From: a bacterium A37T11 | GTDB taxonomy: Bacteria; Bacteroidota; Bacteroidia; Sphingobacteriales; Sphingobacteriaceae | Direction: 5' to 3' | Assembly (NCBI GenBank): GCA_900109895.1 | Contig: FOBR01000015.1 | Coordinates: 1 to 64,000, forward strand | Length of the DNA stretch: 64,000 nt | Part shown: in pieces, positions 1 to 8,447 of the stretch | How positions within the stretch are numbered: position 1 is the first letter of the stretch | How the letters are laid out: every line of letters starts with the position of its first letter | The notes under the pieces: model-generated | The model's input: the letters and a program-made list of their open reading frames with translations, nothing else | The model's database searches: none | What the model was told of the DNA's origin: nothing | Position numbers and translations under genes: made by a program

Positions 1-1
1 A

Positions 2-79
2 ATTCTGGACAAAATCATCATCCGTTGCGCTAAGCATAAACCGATGACTTATGCTCAAGTAAAAATAGTTGAGAACTAA
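2..79 (+). CDS. C-terminal end of an unidentified protein (partial)
   Basis: An open frame enters from the left edge and ends at TAA (77-79), giving the last 25 residues of a protein. The tail is basic (KIIIRCAKHK) and ends in VKIVEN. I do not recognise the family. The next gene starts about 170 bases downstream, so this is probably the end of a separate transcription unit. The absence of an internal stop and the normal codon use are the only support. Confidence 0.4.
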   Translation: MLDKIIIRCAKHKPMTYAQVKIVEN

Positions 80-246
80 ATGGGTAACCCTATAATTTTA
101 TTTCGAAAACATCTTTACTTTTCCTATTGTATTAAATTATTAATCGTTTTTGACTCATAACATGACCATTTACGAGAATACTATAGATTAATACTCTATA
201 TCAAGAACGAAATAATTAATTTCTCAAAACAAATAACTCTATAAGT

Positions 247-1359
247 ATGTCAAAAACCCTACTCAAATACATTTTATTAATTTTTCTTTACAAAAATAGT
301 TATGCACAATCCCTTGAAGAAAATTATACCAGCCAGTTTCAAGAACTTATTCCATTTACTAATAGTTATCTGAATGCATTCAGCCATAGTTTTTTGGTTA
401 ATGCAGGATTTTCCCTTAATCATGGGTGGACGTATGCGATAGATCCAGGCAAATTTGGCTCAATACGTGTTTCGCTGGTCACATCAAGTGCCTTAATTCC
501 AAATAGTGGAGGCTATTTGAATACTGATCAAATATATCAAAAGCCGAATTTAGAGATTTCCGGATTAGTCGCAACAATTTACGGAGGTAAATCAACAGGC
601 ATCGCAAGTTTCTATATGTTAGATCCAGAAAATGGTAGTCGTTTATTAAACCCCATGAATGGTGAATACATTAAAGGAGATTTTGAACTTCCTGACGGTC
701 TTGGTACTAACATTGGAGTTACTCCCATTGTAATTCCTGAGGTGGAAGTTGGTGTAGGGTTAGGCACTTCAGTATCTATTCGTTTTTTGCCACTTTCTAT
801 TAAAATTGACAAAGGAAATGCTTCCATTAGCGCTTACGGCTTTGGCATCAAACATAACTTATTACAATATATCACCTCATCGTCAGAATCTGGTTACCAC
901 TTTAATTTTTTTGCCTCTTATATGCATGACAAATTAAAATATGTCCCAAACAGTGGAGATCTATTTGAAATATCAGGTAACTATTTTAATTCTCAAGGCA
1001 GTGAATTAACTATTGCTCATCAAAGCAATGCAATTCAAACAGTCATTTCCGGAAGCTATACAAAAGGAAAATTTTTCACCATAACGGCACAGGCTGGTGC
1101 CAGTTATCAACAAAGCAGGTTGCTTAGCAGCGGTGATTTACAAATCAATATACTTATACCGGAGATCAGTAGTACAATCTTCAGCACCCACGTTCCTAAC
1201 CTTATTCATCTGGTTCAATCCCGATGGACCCCTCATATCGGAGCCGGGGTGCTTGTGGGTAGTGGAGCATTCCAAACCAGTATACAATATGCTTATATTA
1301 ACACACATATGTTGGCATTAGGCCTGCACTGTCAAATTTACAATGTAAAAGAACGTTAA
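247..1359 (+). CDS. Secreted beta-rich outer-membrane-like protein (DUF6588-like)
   Basis: This 370-residue protein opens with a hydrophobic signal peptide (about residues 4-20, ending SYAQ). The rest is Gly/Ser/aromatic-rich with alternating hydrophobic residues, as in an outer-membrane beta barrel. The stretch around GLGTNIGVTPIVIPEVEVGVG and the later KYVPNSGD region resemble the Bacteroidota family annotated DUF6588, whose function is unknown. It is probably exported and located in the outer membrane. No neighbour suggests a pathway, and I saw no clear -7 box upstream. The family call comes from memory of the sequence pattern, not from a search. Confidence 0.6.
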   Translation: MSKTLLKYILLIFLYKNSYAQSLEENYTSQFQELIPFTNSYLNAFSHSFLVNAGFSLNHGWTYAIDPGKFGSIRVSLVTSSALIPNSGGYLNTDQIYQKPNLEISGLVATIYGGKSTGIASFYMLDPENGSRLLNPMNGEYIKGDFELPDGLGTNIGVTPIVIPEVEVGVGLGTSVSIRFLPLSIKIDKGNASISAYGFGIKHNLLQYITSSSESGYHFNFFASYMHDKLKYVPNSGDLFEISGNYFNSQGSELTIAHQSNAIQTVISGSYTKGKFFTITAQAGASYQQSRLLSSGDLQINILIPEISSTIFSTHVPNLIHLVQSRWTPHIGAGVLVGSGAFQTSIQYAYINTHMLALGLHCQIYNVKER

Positions 1360-1399
1360 ATAACCCACATTTTGTCATATCAATACATGATAATAAATG

Positions 1400-1430
1400 T
1401 TTGTGAAGTTTTTGAAATATTGTATCTTTG
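1400..1430 (+). promoter_or_regulatory. Bacteroidota-type promoter for tRNA-Pro
   Basis: TTTG at 1400-1403 and TATCTTTG at 1423-1430 are separated by 19 bases. This fits the -33/-7 arrangement (TTTG and TAnnTTTG) known for the primary sigma factor of Bacteroidota. The -7 box ends 10 bases before the tRNA, so transcription would start just ahead of the mature 5' end. Confidence 0.65.
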
Positions 1431-1440
1431 TATTCCATTT

Positions 1441-1514
1441 CGGGGTGTAGCGCAGCCCGGTAGCGCGCTTCGTTCGGGACGAAGAGGCCGTGGGTTCGAA
1501 TCCCGCCACCCCGA
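1441..1514 (+). tRNA. tRNA-Pro (anticodon CGG)
   Basis: A full cloverleaf is readable. The acceptor arm CGGGGTG (1441-1447) pairs with CACCCCG (1507-1513), followed by discriminator A. The anticodon stem CTTCG/CGAAG (1468-1472, 1480-1484) encloses the loop TTCGGGA with anticodon CGG at 1475-1477, which reads codon CCG. The T stem (1490-1494/1502-1506) encloses TTCGAAT. CCA is not encoded. The arm sequences closely resemble bacterial proline tRNAs of the CGG type. Confidence 0.95.
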
Positions 1515-1699
1515 CAATCTACCACAGCAACTCTCATTAAACCAACTTAAAATTCTTTAAACAGTGAAAAAAATAGTCCAAATACATATTACGGAATTTT
1601 CATTTAACATAACTTAACTAACATGTCTGTGGCATTCCAACCTAGTGAACATTCCACAGAAAATCAAGAAACTACCTTTTATAAAAGTAAAAATTTTCA

Positions 1700-1729
1700 T
1701 TGTATATATAACATATTTGAATACTTTTG
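1700..1729 (+). promoter_or_regulatory. Promoter for the Lys/Ala-rich protein gene
   Basis: TACTTTTG at 1722-1729 matches TAnnTTTG, with a TTG at 1700-1702 placed 19 bases upstream. The box lies 26 bases before the ATG at 1756, predicting a leader of about 20 bases. Confidence 0.5.
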
Positions 1730-1755
1730 CAACTGAAAGTTAAATAAATACAGCA

Positions 1756-2457
1756 ATGGCAAAAGTTAATATCACAGAAGATCAAATTATTAAATATTTA
1801 AATGATCGAAAAAAAGAGCTGACAGTTGACCTGGATAAGGTAACGAAAGCATTAGGTGTACTGGAATTGTCGGCTAAATCTGCGGCGTTAAGCCCCACTA
1901 AAGTAGCCAAACCGGTTAAAGAAATTCCTACACCTTCTAAAATCACTACTTCAAAAGCAATTAGCTCAAAGGGCGCTACAAAAAGTGCTAGCACAAAAGC
2001 ATTACCCCAAAAAGAAACAAAACCAGAAGTCGTTAAAGCAACAACTAAACACATTTCCGCTAAGCCAGAGCCAAAAGTAACTCAGGCCATTAAATCTGCA
2101 TCGTCAAAATCAGGTTTAAAAACTTCATCACCAATAATACCTGCCCCTATAAAAAAAGAAGCAAAAGCTACTTCCGTTGATAAATCGGTTCCTGCTAAAC
2201 CAGAGGGTAGCGCTGCATCTGTTAGTAAACCAGCACCAATCAATAAAGAAATAAAAACCACGCCTGTAGCAAAAGCTGCGTCAGCTAAAAAGGTAACACC
2301 TCCATTGGCAGCCACTCTCGCACCTGTAAAAAAGGAATCCAAAGCAGCTATAGTTAAGCCTACACCTGCAAAGAAAGAAGCTAAACCTGCTGTCGCTTCC
2401 AAAACAGAAAATAGCAACTCACCGGCTATTGATGAAAAAACTGCTCTTACAAAATAA
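1756..2457 (+). CDS. Lysine/alanine/proline-rich histone-H1-like protein
   Basis: This 233-residue protein has a short ordered N-terminus (about residues 1-42, TEDQIIKYLNDRKKELTVDL and a following helix with alternating charge). A long low-complexity tail follows, made of repeated KKEAKP, APIKKE and PAKKEAK-type units rich in Lys, Ala, Pro, Ser and Thr. Such tails resemble bacterial H1-like nucleoid proteins and suggest nucleic-acid binding, but this is inference. The N-terminus does not match a family I can name. The gene stands alone between tRNA-Pro and a terminator, with its own promoter. The degenerate repeats probably make tail length variable between strains. Confidence 0.6.
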   Translation: MAKVNITEDQIIKYLNDRKKELTVDLDKVTKALGVLELSAKSAALSPTKVAKPVKEIPTPSKITTSKAISSKGATKSASTKALPQKETKPEVVKATTKHISAKPEPKVTQAIKSASSKSGLKTSSPIIPAPIKKEAKATSVDKSVPAKPEGSAASVSKPAPINKEIKTTPVAKAASAKKVTPPLAATLAPVKKESKAAIVKPTPAKKEAKPAVASKTENSNSPAIDEKTALTK

Positions 2458-2479
2458 CCACTGAAAAATGGTTATTTTT
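2451..2479 (+). terminator. Hairpin at the stop codon of the Lys-rich gene
   Basis: AAAATAACCA (2451-2460) and TGGTTATTTT (2469-2478) form a perfect 10-bp inverted repeat with an 8-base loop, spanning the stop codon and ending in a T run. It fits a terminator for the upstream gene, although the stem is AT-rich. Confidence 0.5.
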
Positions 2480-2498
2480 CACAACACTCCAAAAGTTT

Positions 2499-2525
2499 AA
2501 AAACCTGGCCTGATGCCGGGTTTTT
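2499..2525. terminator. Bidirectional rho-independent terminator
   Basis: AAAAACCTGGC (2499-2509) pairs with GCCGGGTTTTT (2515-2525) through 11 pairs including one wobble, around the loop CTGAT. The A tract on one side and T tract on the other suit termination of both the plus-strand gene ending at 2457 and the minus-strand gene ending at 2561. Confidence 0.75.
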
Positions 2526-2560
2526 ATAACCTTTTGAGTCACCAAAAATTATTTTTAATG

Positions 2561-3949
2561 CTAAAACTTAAAAATTTTCCAAGGATATTTTTCAGCAAAG
2601 GCAGAAATTATTTGTGTAATATAATGGTTTCCAGTATATCGGGTTAATGAATCGCGAACATTCTCGAATTGGTCTAGATCACAATAGGCATTTATAAACC
2701 CCATTCCGTAAAACTGACCTTTTTCCATCCATACACAACTTTTTTCATCCCCATTGCGCCCTTTATCAAGGATTGCATAGCTGGGCAGATTATGTTTTAA
2801 ATGATCTATCGCCTTAATTACACGCAAATTATAAGATTCAGGAGAAGGTAAGTTTGCCATAAGATCACCTCCATTAAAAAAAGAATGATAACCCAGTTTG
2901 TGTTCCGACCCAAAACTACAAAAACCAGGATAAAGATCAAATTCCTGAATTAATTGCTGCAATATTCCTATCAATTCATATTGACGATAGGCCATGTGCA
3001 CACATTGTTGGTGCTTTTGCTTCATTCCAACAGCGAGCCGAAAATAACCACGGTTATCCTCATACATAAATAAGGCATATTTTGGCTCAAGCCCCTTAAG
3101 CGCACGGTTATATGGAGGCCATAAGCGTTTTATCTCAATAGACTCCAATATTAAAGCCATCAGCTCTGTACCACAGAGTTCATAATCGACATGATAGATA
3201 TTACGCAAAAAATTCTGCCGTTGAGGTTTCTCGTTAAAACCCGCGAAATGAGAAATAACACGTTTACGCAAATTCAAGGCCTTTCCTACATATAATACTT
3301 TTCCTGCCCTATCCTTAAAATAATAAACACCTGGGGATTCTGGTAGTACATCAACTTCTTCTTTAGATAGATTAGGAGGCAATTGTTGGTCTTTAGAAGT
3401 CCGTTTAAGCATCTCCTGTATATGCCCACCTTTGTCCCATTTAAGCAGCAATCCAAAAAGTATAGCCGTGGCATCCGCATCCCCCCCGGCACGATGTCGT
3501 TGAAAAATAGCAATGCCAAGTACCTCGCACAATTTACCCAAACTATAGGAGCGTAAACCAGGCCTAATCTTTCTGCTCAACCTTACAGTACACAATTTAG
3601 GCGCAGTCCAGGAGTAGCCTTCCTTTTGCAATTGATGACGTACAAAAGAATAATCAAAATTAACATTGTGCGCTACAAATATCCTGCCTTTCAGCAAAGA
3701 ATATACCTTATCGGCTATATGCGCAAATGGTGGGCTATGTTGCACCATAGTATCTGTGATGCCTGTTAGTGCCTGAATAGATAAAGGAATAGATTGAAAT
3801 GGGTTTATCAATGTTTCATACCTTTCAATAACCTCACAACCATTATATATAACAATAGCAATTTCGGTCATTCCGCAACCGGAAGGATAACTTCCTGTTG
3901 TTTCAATATCCACAATCGCATATTCTGGGTTAATTTCAAAGCTCCACAT
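2561..3949 (-). CDS. DnaQ-like exonuclease fused to a GIY-YIG nuclease domain
   Basis: This 462-residue protein carries two nuclease modules. The N-terminal part (about residues 8-170) is a DEDD 3'-5' exonuclease: D14 and E16 in VDIETTG, D99 in HNVNFD, and H152/D157 in RHRAGGDAD. The central part (about 203-285) is a GIY-YIG fold like the UvrC N-terminus, with GVYYF at 207-211 and LYVGKA at 219-224. About 170 C-terminal residues are unassigned. Proteins of this layout are common in Bacteroidota and often annotated as DNA polymerase III epsilon-like. A repair or DNA-end-processing role is likely, but the substrate is unknown. A promoter lies 7 bases upstream of the start. Confidence 0.8.
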   Translation of the reverse strand: MWSFEINPEYAIVDIETTGSYPSGCGMTEIAIVIYNGCEVIERYETLINPFQSIPLSIQALTGITDTMVQHSPPFAHIADKVYSLLKGRIFVAHNVNFDYSFVRHQLQKEGYSWTAPKLCTVRLSRKIRPGLRSYSLGKLCEVLGIAIFQRHRAGGDADATAILFGLLLKWDKGGHIQEMLKRTSKDQQLPPNLSKEEVDVLPESPGVYYFKDRAGKVLYVGKALNLRKRVISHFAGFNEKPQRQNFLRNIYHVDYELCGTELMALILESIEIKRLWPPYNRALKGLEPKYALFMYEDNRGYFRLAVGMKQKHQQCVHMAYRQYELIGILQQLIQEFDLYPGFCSFGSEHKLGYHSFFNGGDLMANLPSPESYNLRVIKAIDHLKHNLPSYAILDKGRNGDEKSCVWMEKGQFYGMGFINAYCDLDQFENVRDSLTRYTGNHYITQIISAFAEKYPWKIFKF

Positions 3950-3956
3950 ACACTAA

Positions 3957-3986
3957 CAAAAATAGTGTTTAATAACAAATACCAAA
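3957..3986 (-). promoter_or_regulatory. Promoter for the exonuclease/GIY-YIG gene
   Basis: Read on the minus strand, TTTG (3986-3983) and TATTTTTG (3964-3957) are separated by 18 bases. Only 7 bases separate the -7 box from the ATG at 3949, so the 5' leader must be very short. Confidence 0.55.
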
Positions 3987-4031
3987 ATATTTATCACAAA
4001 ATAATTTCAACTAATCGCTTTAAAGAATATG

Positions 4032-4039
4032 TATCTTTG
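4032..4039 (+). promoter_or_regulatory. -7 box TATCTTTG for the HAD phosphatase gene
   Basis: TATCTTTG at 4032-4039 is an exact TAnnTTTG match. It overlaps a possible GTG start at 4039, which would then lie upstream of the transcript. This fixes the real start at the ATG at 4060. I did not see a clear -33 box. Confidence 0.6.
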
Positions 4040-4059
4040 TGAAAAATAATTCTTGTTGT

Positions 4060-4695
4060 ATGCCAACTATTGAAAACATTATTTTTGATTACGGCAATGT
4101 CATCTTTGACATTGACTTTTATAAGACAAAAAAGGCCTTTACGCAATTGGGTATTCCTGAGAACAGCAATATCTTTATACATGGAAACCAGCATGGACTT
4201 TTTGACGCACTGGATAAAGGCGAAATAAGCCCTTCAGGATTTAGGGATGGGATCCGTAAATTGGCTAATAATTCCGAGCTAACAGATCAACAAATAGATG
4301 ATGCCTGGAATTCATTGTTAGTTGGAATACCTAAAGGAAATAACGAACTTCTTCTGGAATTGAAGGCCAAGTATCGCACATTCCTTTTAAGCAATAACAA
4401 TAGCATACACTATGATTGGATAATTGAATATTTAAACCGCGAATATAAAGTGCCGGATAATAGTACTTACTTTGAGAAAGATTATTATTCCCATTTATTA
4501 GGAATGCGAAAGCCCCAATCAGAAATTTTTGAATTTGTAATTCAGAAGCACCAACTTAATCCAAAGAAAACCTTATTTATTGATGACTTAACTGATAACC
4601 TTGTAGCAGCTAATAAGTTAGGAATCCAAACTGCTCTGGCAACCTGTGCTAACGATTTCAAACAATTAATTTTATCGCTTAAAATCCTGCACTAA
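4060..4695 (+). CDS. HAD-superfamily phosphatase (YihX-like)
   Basis: A 211-residue HAD subfamily IA hydrolase, counted from ATG 4060; the longer GTG frame from 4039 conflicts with the promoter box. Motif I is FDYGNVI, the form found in YihX-like sugar-phosphatases, motif II is FLLSNNN, motif III is GMRKPQSEIF with the conserved Lys, and motif IV is FIDDLTDN. Proteins of this type dephosphorylate small phosphorylated metabolites, for example alpha-glucose-1-phosphate, but the substrate cannot be read from sequence. Its 3' end overlaps the convergent barrel gene by 17 bases. Confidence 0.85.
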   Translation: MPTIENIIFDYGNVIFDIDFYKTKKAFTQLGIPENSNIFIHGNQHGLFDALDKGEISPSGFRDGIRKLANNSELTDQQIDDAWNSLLVGIPKGNNELLLELKAKYRTFLLSNNNSIHYDWIIEYLNREYKVPDNSTYFEKDYYSHLLGMRKPQSEIFEFVIQKHQLNPKKTLFIDDLTDNLVAANKLGIQTALATCANDFKQLILSLKILH

Positions 4696-5935
4696 GTTTA
4701 ATACCACCGTAGGAAAGATTTACATCTTGCTTTGCCGCCCTGCCAATCGGCAACTTAATAAAAGGCTCCAGCCCCAGTTGAAATTTACCCGAAAGTGGAA
4801 TCCGGTGTCCGACAGAAAAATTTATAAAGCCATTAAAATTGCTGTTACGAAGGGGTTGTTCAGCGGTTTTTTCTGAAACACTCACTGTTTCAATAATCGG
4901 TTTAACGGCAGATGCACCGTTAATACTACTAAAATTTTCAGTACTTGTTACCTGTTTAGCATACACATTGGTGCGTGTTTCATTAACAACAGCAAAAATA
5001 GAAGCTCCCGCTGAAGCATAAAAATACTTATTAATTGCATATTTAAAATTTAACGGGATATCTAGTCCCAGAACGGATGTACGCACAGACTCAAGTTGCT
5101 TATCTTCCAATTTCTCATCAGCAGCGGCCAGCTTATTAGCAGCGGTCAAGCCCGTTGCTAGTGACGCCTGAGGTGACGAAGCACTAACACGGGGCGAATA
5201 AATTTGGCGATCAGATCGCTGCACACCCAATCCGGCCACTGAAATACCTGTTCCTACCGAAATGCGATCATTAAGACGGTAAGCCACTTCTAGCCCGCCA
5301 CCAAAATTAAACCGGTCACGCGTGGTAGCAGGAGCCAATGCAATACTATAATCCCACTTCTTTTGTCTATTTAGGGCAAGTGTGCTTGTATTTTCGAACG
5401 ATTTTTCAGATTCTTGTGAAGACGCTTTACCCTGGTCACGTTGTAAAAGTTTTAAGAAACGGTCTTCTTGAAATATATCCCTTTGGGAAGAATGGGTTGC
5501 CACATCAGCCACACTGTTCTGCACAGCTAGGTTAACCTTAGGAGTCGCAGGCAAAACTGATGATAAGGCTGTAGCAATAGATATACGTAAATATTTAGGC
5601 CTTACTATCTGCTCTTGTTTGCCTCTACTAATCAAAATTTTTGTAGTGGAGGCAGGTGTTTCAGTTGCAGTTTCAGTTTTAATTTCCTGTGTAATGGGTA
5701 TTTTCCTACTAACCACTTGCTTATTTACTTCAGGTGATCTTAACCAAAATAGGGATCCGGCCAGCAAAAGCATTGCTGCACCACTTAGGTAGGGCCATAA
5801 TATGCGTTTCCTGACAGGCACGTTTACGGAAGCGAATTTTTCCCATGCCCCTTCCTTATAAGATGTACTATATTCCTTAAGTACCTCAGCTATGTAGCTG
5901 ATGAGTTCTTTATCATCCTGCTTATTATCATTCAT
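4679..5935 (-). CDS. Membrane-tethered beta-barrel protein, probable anti-sigma partner
   Basis: The preferred ATG at 5935 gives 418 residues and an 8-base overlap with the sigma gene. The first 45 residues are charged and cytoplasm-like. A transmembrane segment follows (PYLSGAAMLLLAGSLFWL, about residues 52-69), then a Thr/Ser/Lys-rich linker of about 130 residues. The C-terminal 200 or so residues are barrel-like (WDYSIALAPATTRDRFNFGGGLEVAYRL) and end in Phe, a common signature of outer-membrane beta strands. Translational overlap with the ECF sigma gene suggests it senses the envelope and holds the sigma factor, but no zinc-finger anti-sigma motif is visible. Its function is inferred from layout. 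Confidence 0.65.
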   Translation of the reverse strand: MNDNKQDDKELISYIAEVLKEYSTSYKEGAWEKFASVNVPVRKRILWPYLSGAAMLLLAGSLFWLRSPEVNKQVVSRKIPITQEIKTETATETPASTTKILISRGKQEQIVRPKYLRISIATALSSVLPATPKVNLAVQNSVADVATHSSQRDIFQEDRFLKLLQRDQGKASSQESEKSFENTSTLALNRQKKWDYSIALAPATTRDRFNFGGGLEVAYRLNDRISVGTGISVAGLGVQRSDRQIYSPRVSASSPQASLATGLTAANKLAAADEKLEDKQLESVRTSVLGLDIPLNFKYAINKYFYASAGASIFAVVNETRTNVYAKQVTSTENFSSINGASAVKPIIETVSVSEKTAEQPLRNSNFNGFINFSVGHRIPLSGKFQLGLEPFIKLPIGRAAKQDVNLSYGGIKLSAGF

Positions 5936-6557
5936 CCTTGTATCTTCCTTCTTCATCCAATGGGGTGGCCACTGAATCGAGATATAATTTACGTAATTTC
6001 TGTTTTGCACGGGTCAAATAAGTTCTTGAGGTACTTTCCGGTATGTTTAAATGACTGGCAATTTCCTCATGCGAATAACCTTCTATCTCAAACATATTGA
6101 ATATGACACGTTGTATTTCTGGCAGATTATTTAGCAAATTTAAAATATCTGCTACCTGTAATTGATCTGAAGCGTTAACTTTTAACGAGTTATAATCCGT
6201 TTCTGCTACATCATCCAATGACAGTAAATGCTTTTGTGCACGTAAATGATCAATGGATATATTAGCTGCAATGCGGGCAAGCCAAGCTCTAAATGATTTT
6301 TCATATGCGTGTTCATCAGAAGATGATCCCTTAAAGCGGTCAGCGTTTTTAAAAGCCCGCATGAAGCTTTCGTTGGTCAGCTCCTCGGCATCGAACGTAT
6401 TTTTAACGTAGCGCAAAATCACGGCCATGACATATCCATAGTATTTTTTATAGATAAATTCTTTGCCCCTTTCATCATTATGCACGGCACAAGCCTCTAA
6501 GGCCTCTTCCAGGGAGACGAAACGAGGCTTACTAATATATCTCATGCGATAACTCAC
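5928..6557 (-). CDS. ECF-type RNA polymerase sigma factor
   Basis: A 209-residue sigma-70 family protein without regions 1 and 3. Region 2 covers about residues 30-100 (EFIYKKYYGYVMAVILRYVKN, then DAEELTNESFMRAFKN). Region 4 covers about 140-195 (LPEIQRVIFNMFEIEGYSHEEIASHLNIPESTSRTYLTRAKQKL, here seen as its helix-turn-helix). Met5 (6545) is an alternative start. It is followed immediately by the membrane barrel protein it overlaps, the usual order for an ECF sigma and its anti-sigma factor. Targets are unknown. Confidence 0.9.
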   Translation of the reverse strand: MSYRMRYISKPRFVSLEEALEACAVHNDERGKEFIYKKYYGYVMAVILRYVKNTFDAEELTNESFMRAFKNADRFKGSSSDEHAYEKSFRAWLARIAANISIDHLRAQKHLLSLDDVAETDYNSLKVNASDQLQVADILNLLNNLPEIQRVIFNMFEIEGYSHEEIASHLNIPESTSRTYLTRAKQKLRKLYLDSVATPLDEEGRYKDE

Positions 6558-6699
6558 AGAATGTGAAATTTATTAACCGCAGCAGGTTTTATTATGCCCA
6601 AACAGTATAGTTACATTCATTAATAGATATAACGGACAAACCCCACTAAACGCTACAGTGATTATGGCGTAAAGAAAGAAAAAATTAGGCAATTTTTAC

Positions 6700-6707
6700 T
6701 AAGTTTG
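6700..6707 (+). promoter_or_regulatory. -7 box TAAGTTTG upstream of lysS
   Basis: TAAGTTTG at 6700-6707 matches TAnnTTTG and lies 21 bases before the lysS ATG. No convincing -33 element was seen. Confidence 0.5.
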
Positions 6708-6728
6708 CGCCAATTGACGAAGTAAAAA

Positions 6729-8447
6729 ATGAGCATTGTATTATCGGAACAAGAAATACAGCGCAGGGAAGCGCTGACTGCACTCTATAATTTGGGTATA
6801 GATCCCTATCCAGCAGCAAGTTTTGAAGTGAATGTCTCCAGTAGTGACATTCATGAAAACTATGAACGCGATAAGTTGGATTATAAAAACGTGAGCATTG
6901 CTGGCCGGATGATGAGCCGCCGGATTATGGGAAATGCCTCTTTTTTTGAATTGCAGGATGCCACCGGACGCATACAGGTGTACTTAAAACGCGACGACCT
7001 ATGCCCTGAAGAAGACAAAACACTTTATAACACGGTTTTTAAACGGCTGCTGGATATTGGCGACATCGTAGGCATAACAGGCGATGTATTTACCACGCAA
7101 ACAGGCACAATTTCAATTCATGCTACTGGGCTAAAATTACTTTCCAAATCACTCAAGCCCCTTCCCGTTGTCAAAGAAGCCGATGGAAAAGTGTTTGATG
7201 CCGTTACCGACCCAGAATTTAGGTACCGCCAGCGCTATGTGGATCTGGTTGTCAACCCACAAGTCAAAGAAACTTTTAAAAAGGTTACGGCCGTTAAGAC
7301 CGCAATACGTGCTTTTTTGGATGAAAGAGGTGCATTGGAAGTAGATACCCCTGTTTTACAAAGCATACCTGGTGGTGCCGCAGCCAGGCCGTTCATCACC
7401 CATCACAACGCGCTGGACATTCCATTGTATTTGCGCATTGCCAACGAGCTTTATCTAAAACGGCTCATTGTTGGCGGATTTGATTGGGTATATGAATTCA
7501 GTCGCAATTTTCGTAACGAAGGTATGGATCGTACCCACAATCCAGAATTTACAGTACTTGAGTTTTATGTGGCTTACAAGGACTATGAATGGATGATGGG
7601 TGTAACAGAACAATTATTTGAAAAAGTGGCGTTGGCAACCAACGGAAAAACCAACCTACAAGTAGGAGACAAAGAAATAAATTTTGAAGCGCCATACCCG
7701 CGTGTCCCCATTTATGATGCTATTAAAGCACATACAGGTTTTGATGTAAGCGAAATGGATGAAATTGCCTTACGGGAGGTGTGCCGGCAACTATCCATTC
7801 CGGTCGATGAATCAATGGGAAAAGGGAAACTAATTGACGAAATTTTTGGGGGTAAATGTGAAAAACATTATATCCAACCCACTTTTATTACAGATTATCC
7901 CATTGAAATGAGTCCATTGACCAAAAAGCATCGCAACAAAAAAGGGCTGGTTGAACGTTTTGAGCTTATGGTGAATGGTAAAGAGCTGGCAAATGCCTAC
8001 AGTGAGCTAAATGACCCAATTGATCAGTTGACCCGATTTGAAGATCAGTTAAAGCTGATGGAACGCGGCGATGATGAAGCCATGTTCATTGACCATGATT
8101 TTGTGCGTGCACTGGAATACGGAATGCCCCCAACCGCAGGCATAGGAATTGGTATCGATCGGCTGGCCATGCTAATGACCAACCAGGTCAGCATCCAAGA
8201 CGTATTATTTTTTCCGCAGATGCGGCCAGAAAAAGTGAATAAGATAGCGCCATTGACAGAATATGTAAAACAGGGCGTACCTTCAGAATGGGTGCCGGTT
8301 CTTCAAAAAATGGGATTCAACACTTTAGCTGAATTGAAAAATGCCAACCCAAATAAAGTTTTTAATGATTTGGGCGGTATGAGGAAAAAATTAAAACTAG
8401 ACATTACCCTTCCCGTAAAAGAAGAGGTCATGAAATGGTTTGATTAA
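6729..8447 (+). CDS. lysS: Lysine--tRNA ligase, class II
   Basis: A 572-residue lysyl-tRNA synthetase that charges tRNA-Lys in the cytoplasm. The N-terminal OB-fold anticodon-binding domain spans about residues 55-155 (VSIAGRMMSRRIMGNASFFELQD, shown here as its first strand and turn). The class II catalytic core follows, with motif 2 FRNEGMDRTHNPEFT and motif 3 GIGIDRLAML. About 65 extra residues follow FFPQMRP (NKIAPLTEYVKQGVP to the end). That C-terminal extension is usual in Bacteroidota LysS and makes the protein longer than the roughly 500 residues of E. coli LysS. Its stop codon overlaps the convergent GH92 gene stop by 4 bases. Confidence 0.97.
   Translation: MSIVLSEQEIQRREALTALYNLGIDPYPAASFEVNVSSSDIHENYERDKLDYKNVSIAGRMMSRRIMGNASFFELQDATGRIQVYLKRDDLCPEEDKTLYNTVFKRLLDIGDIVGITGDVFTTQTGTISIHATGLKLLSKSLKPLPVVKEADGKVFDAVTDPEFRYRQRYVDLVVNPQVKETFKKVTAVKTAIRAFLDERGALEVDTPVLQSIPGGAAARPFITHHNALDIPLYLRIANELYLKRLIVGGFDWVYEFSRNFRNEGMDRTHNPEFTVLEFYVAYKDYEWMMGVTEQLFEKVALATNGKTNLQVGDKEINFEAPYPRVPIYDAIKAHTGFDVSEMDEIALREVCRQLSIPVDESMGKGKLIDEIFGGKCEKHYIQPTFITDYPIEMSPLTKKHRNKKGLVERFELMVNGKELANAYSELNDPIDQLTRFEDQLKLMERGDDEAMFIDHDFVRALEYGMPPTAGIGIGIDRLAMLMTNQVSIQDVLFFPQMRPEKVNKIAPLTEYVKQGVPSEWVPVLQKMGFNTLAELKNANPNKVFNDLGGMRKKLKLDITLPVKEEVMKWFD

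Noticed and set aside
1298-1560. Short frames crossing the tRNA-Pro gene on both strands
   Set aside because: They translate through a perfect tRNA cloverleaf and have no independent support.
4039-4059. GTG start for the HAD phosphatase
   Set aside because: The GTG overlaps the TATCTTTG promoter box and would lie upstream of the transcript; ATG 4060 also matches the usual protein start.
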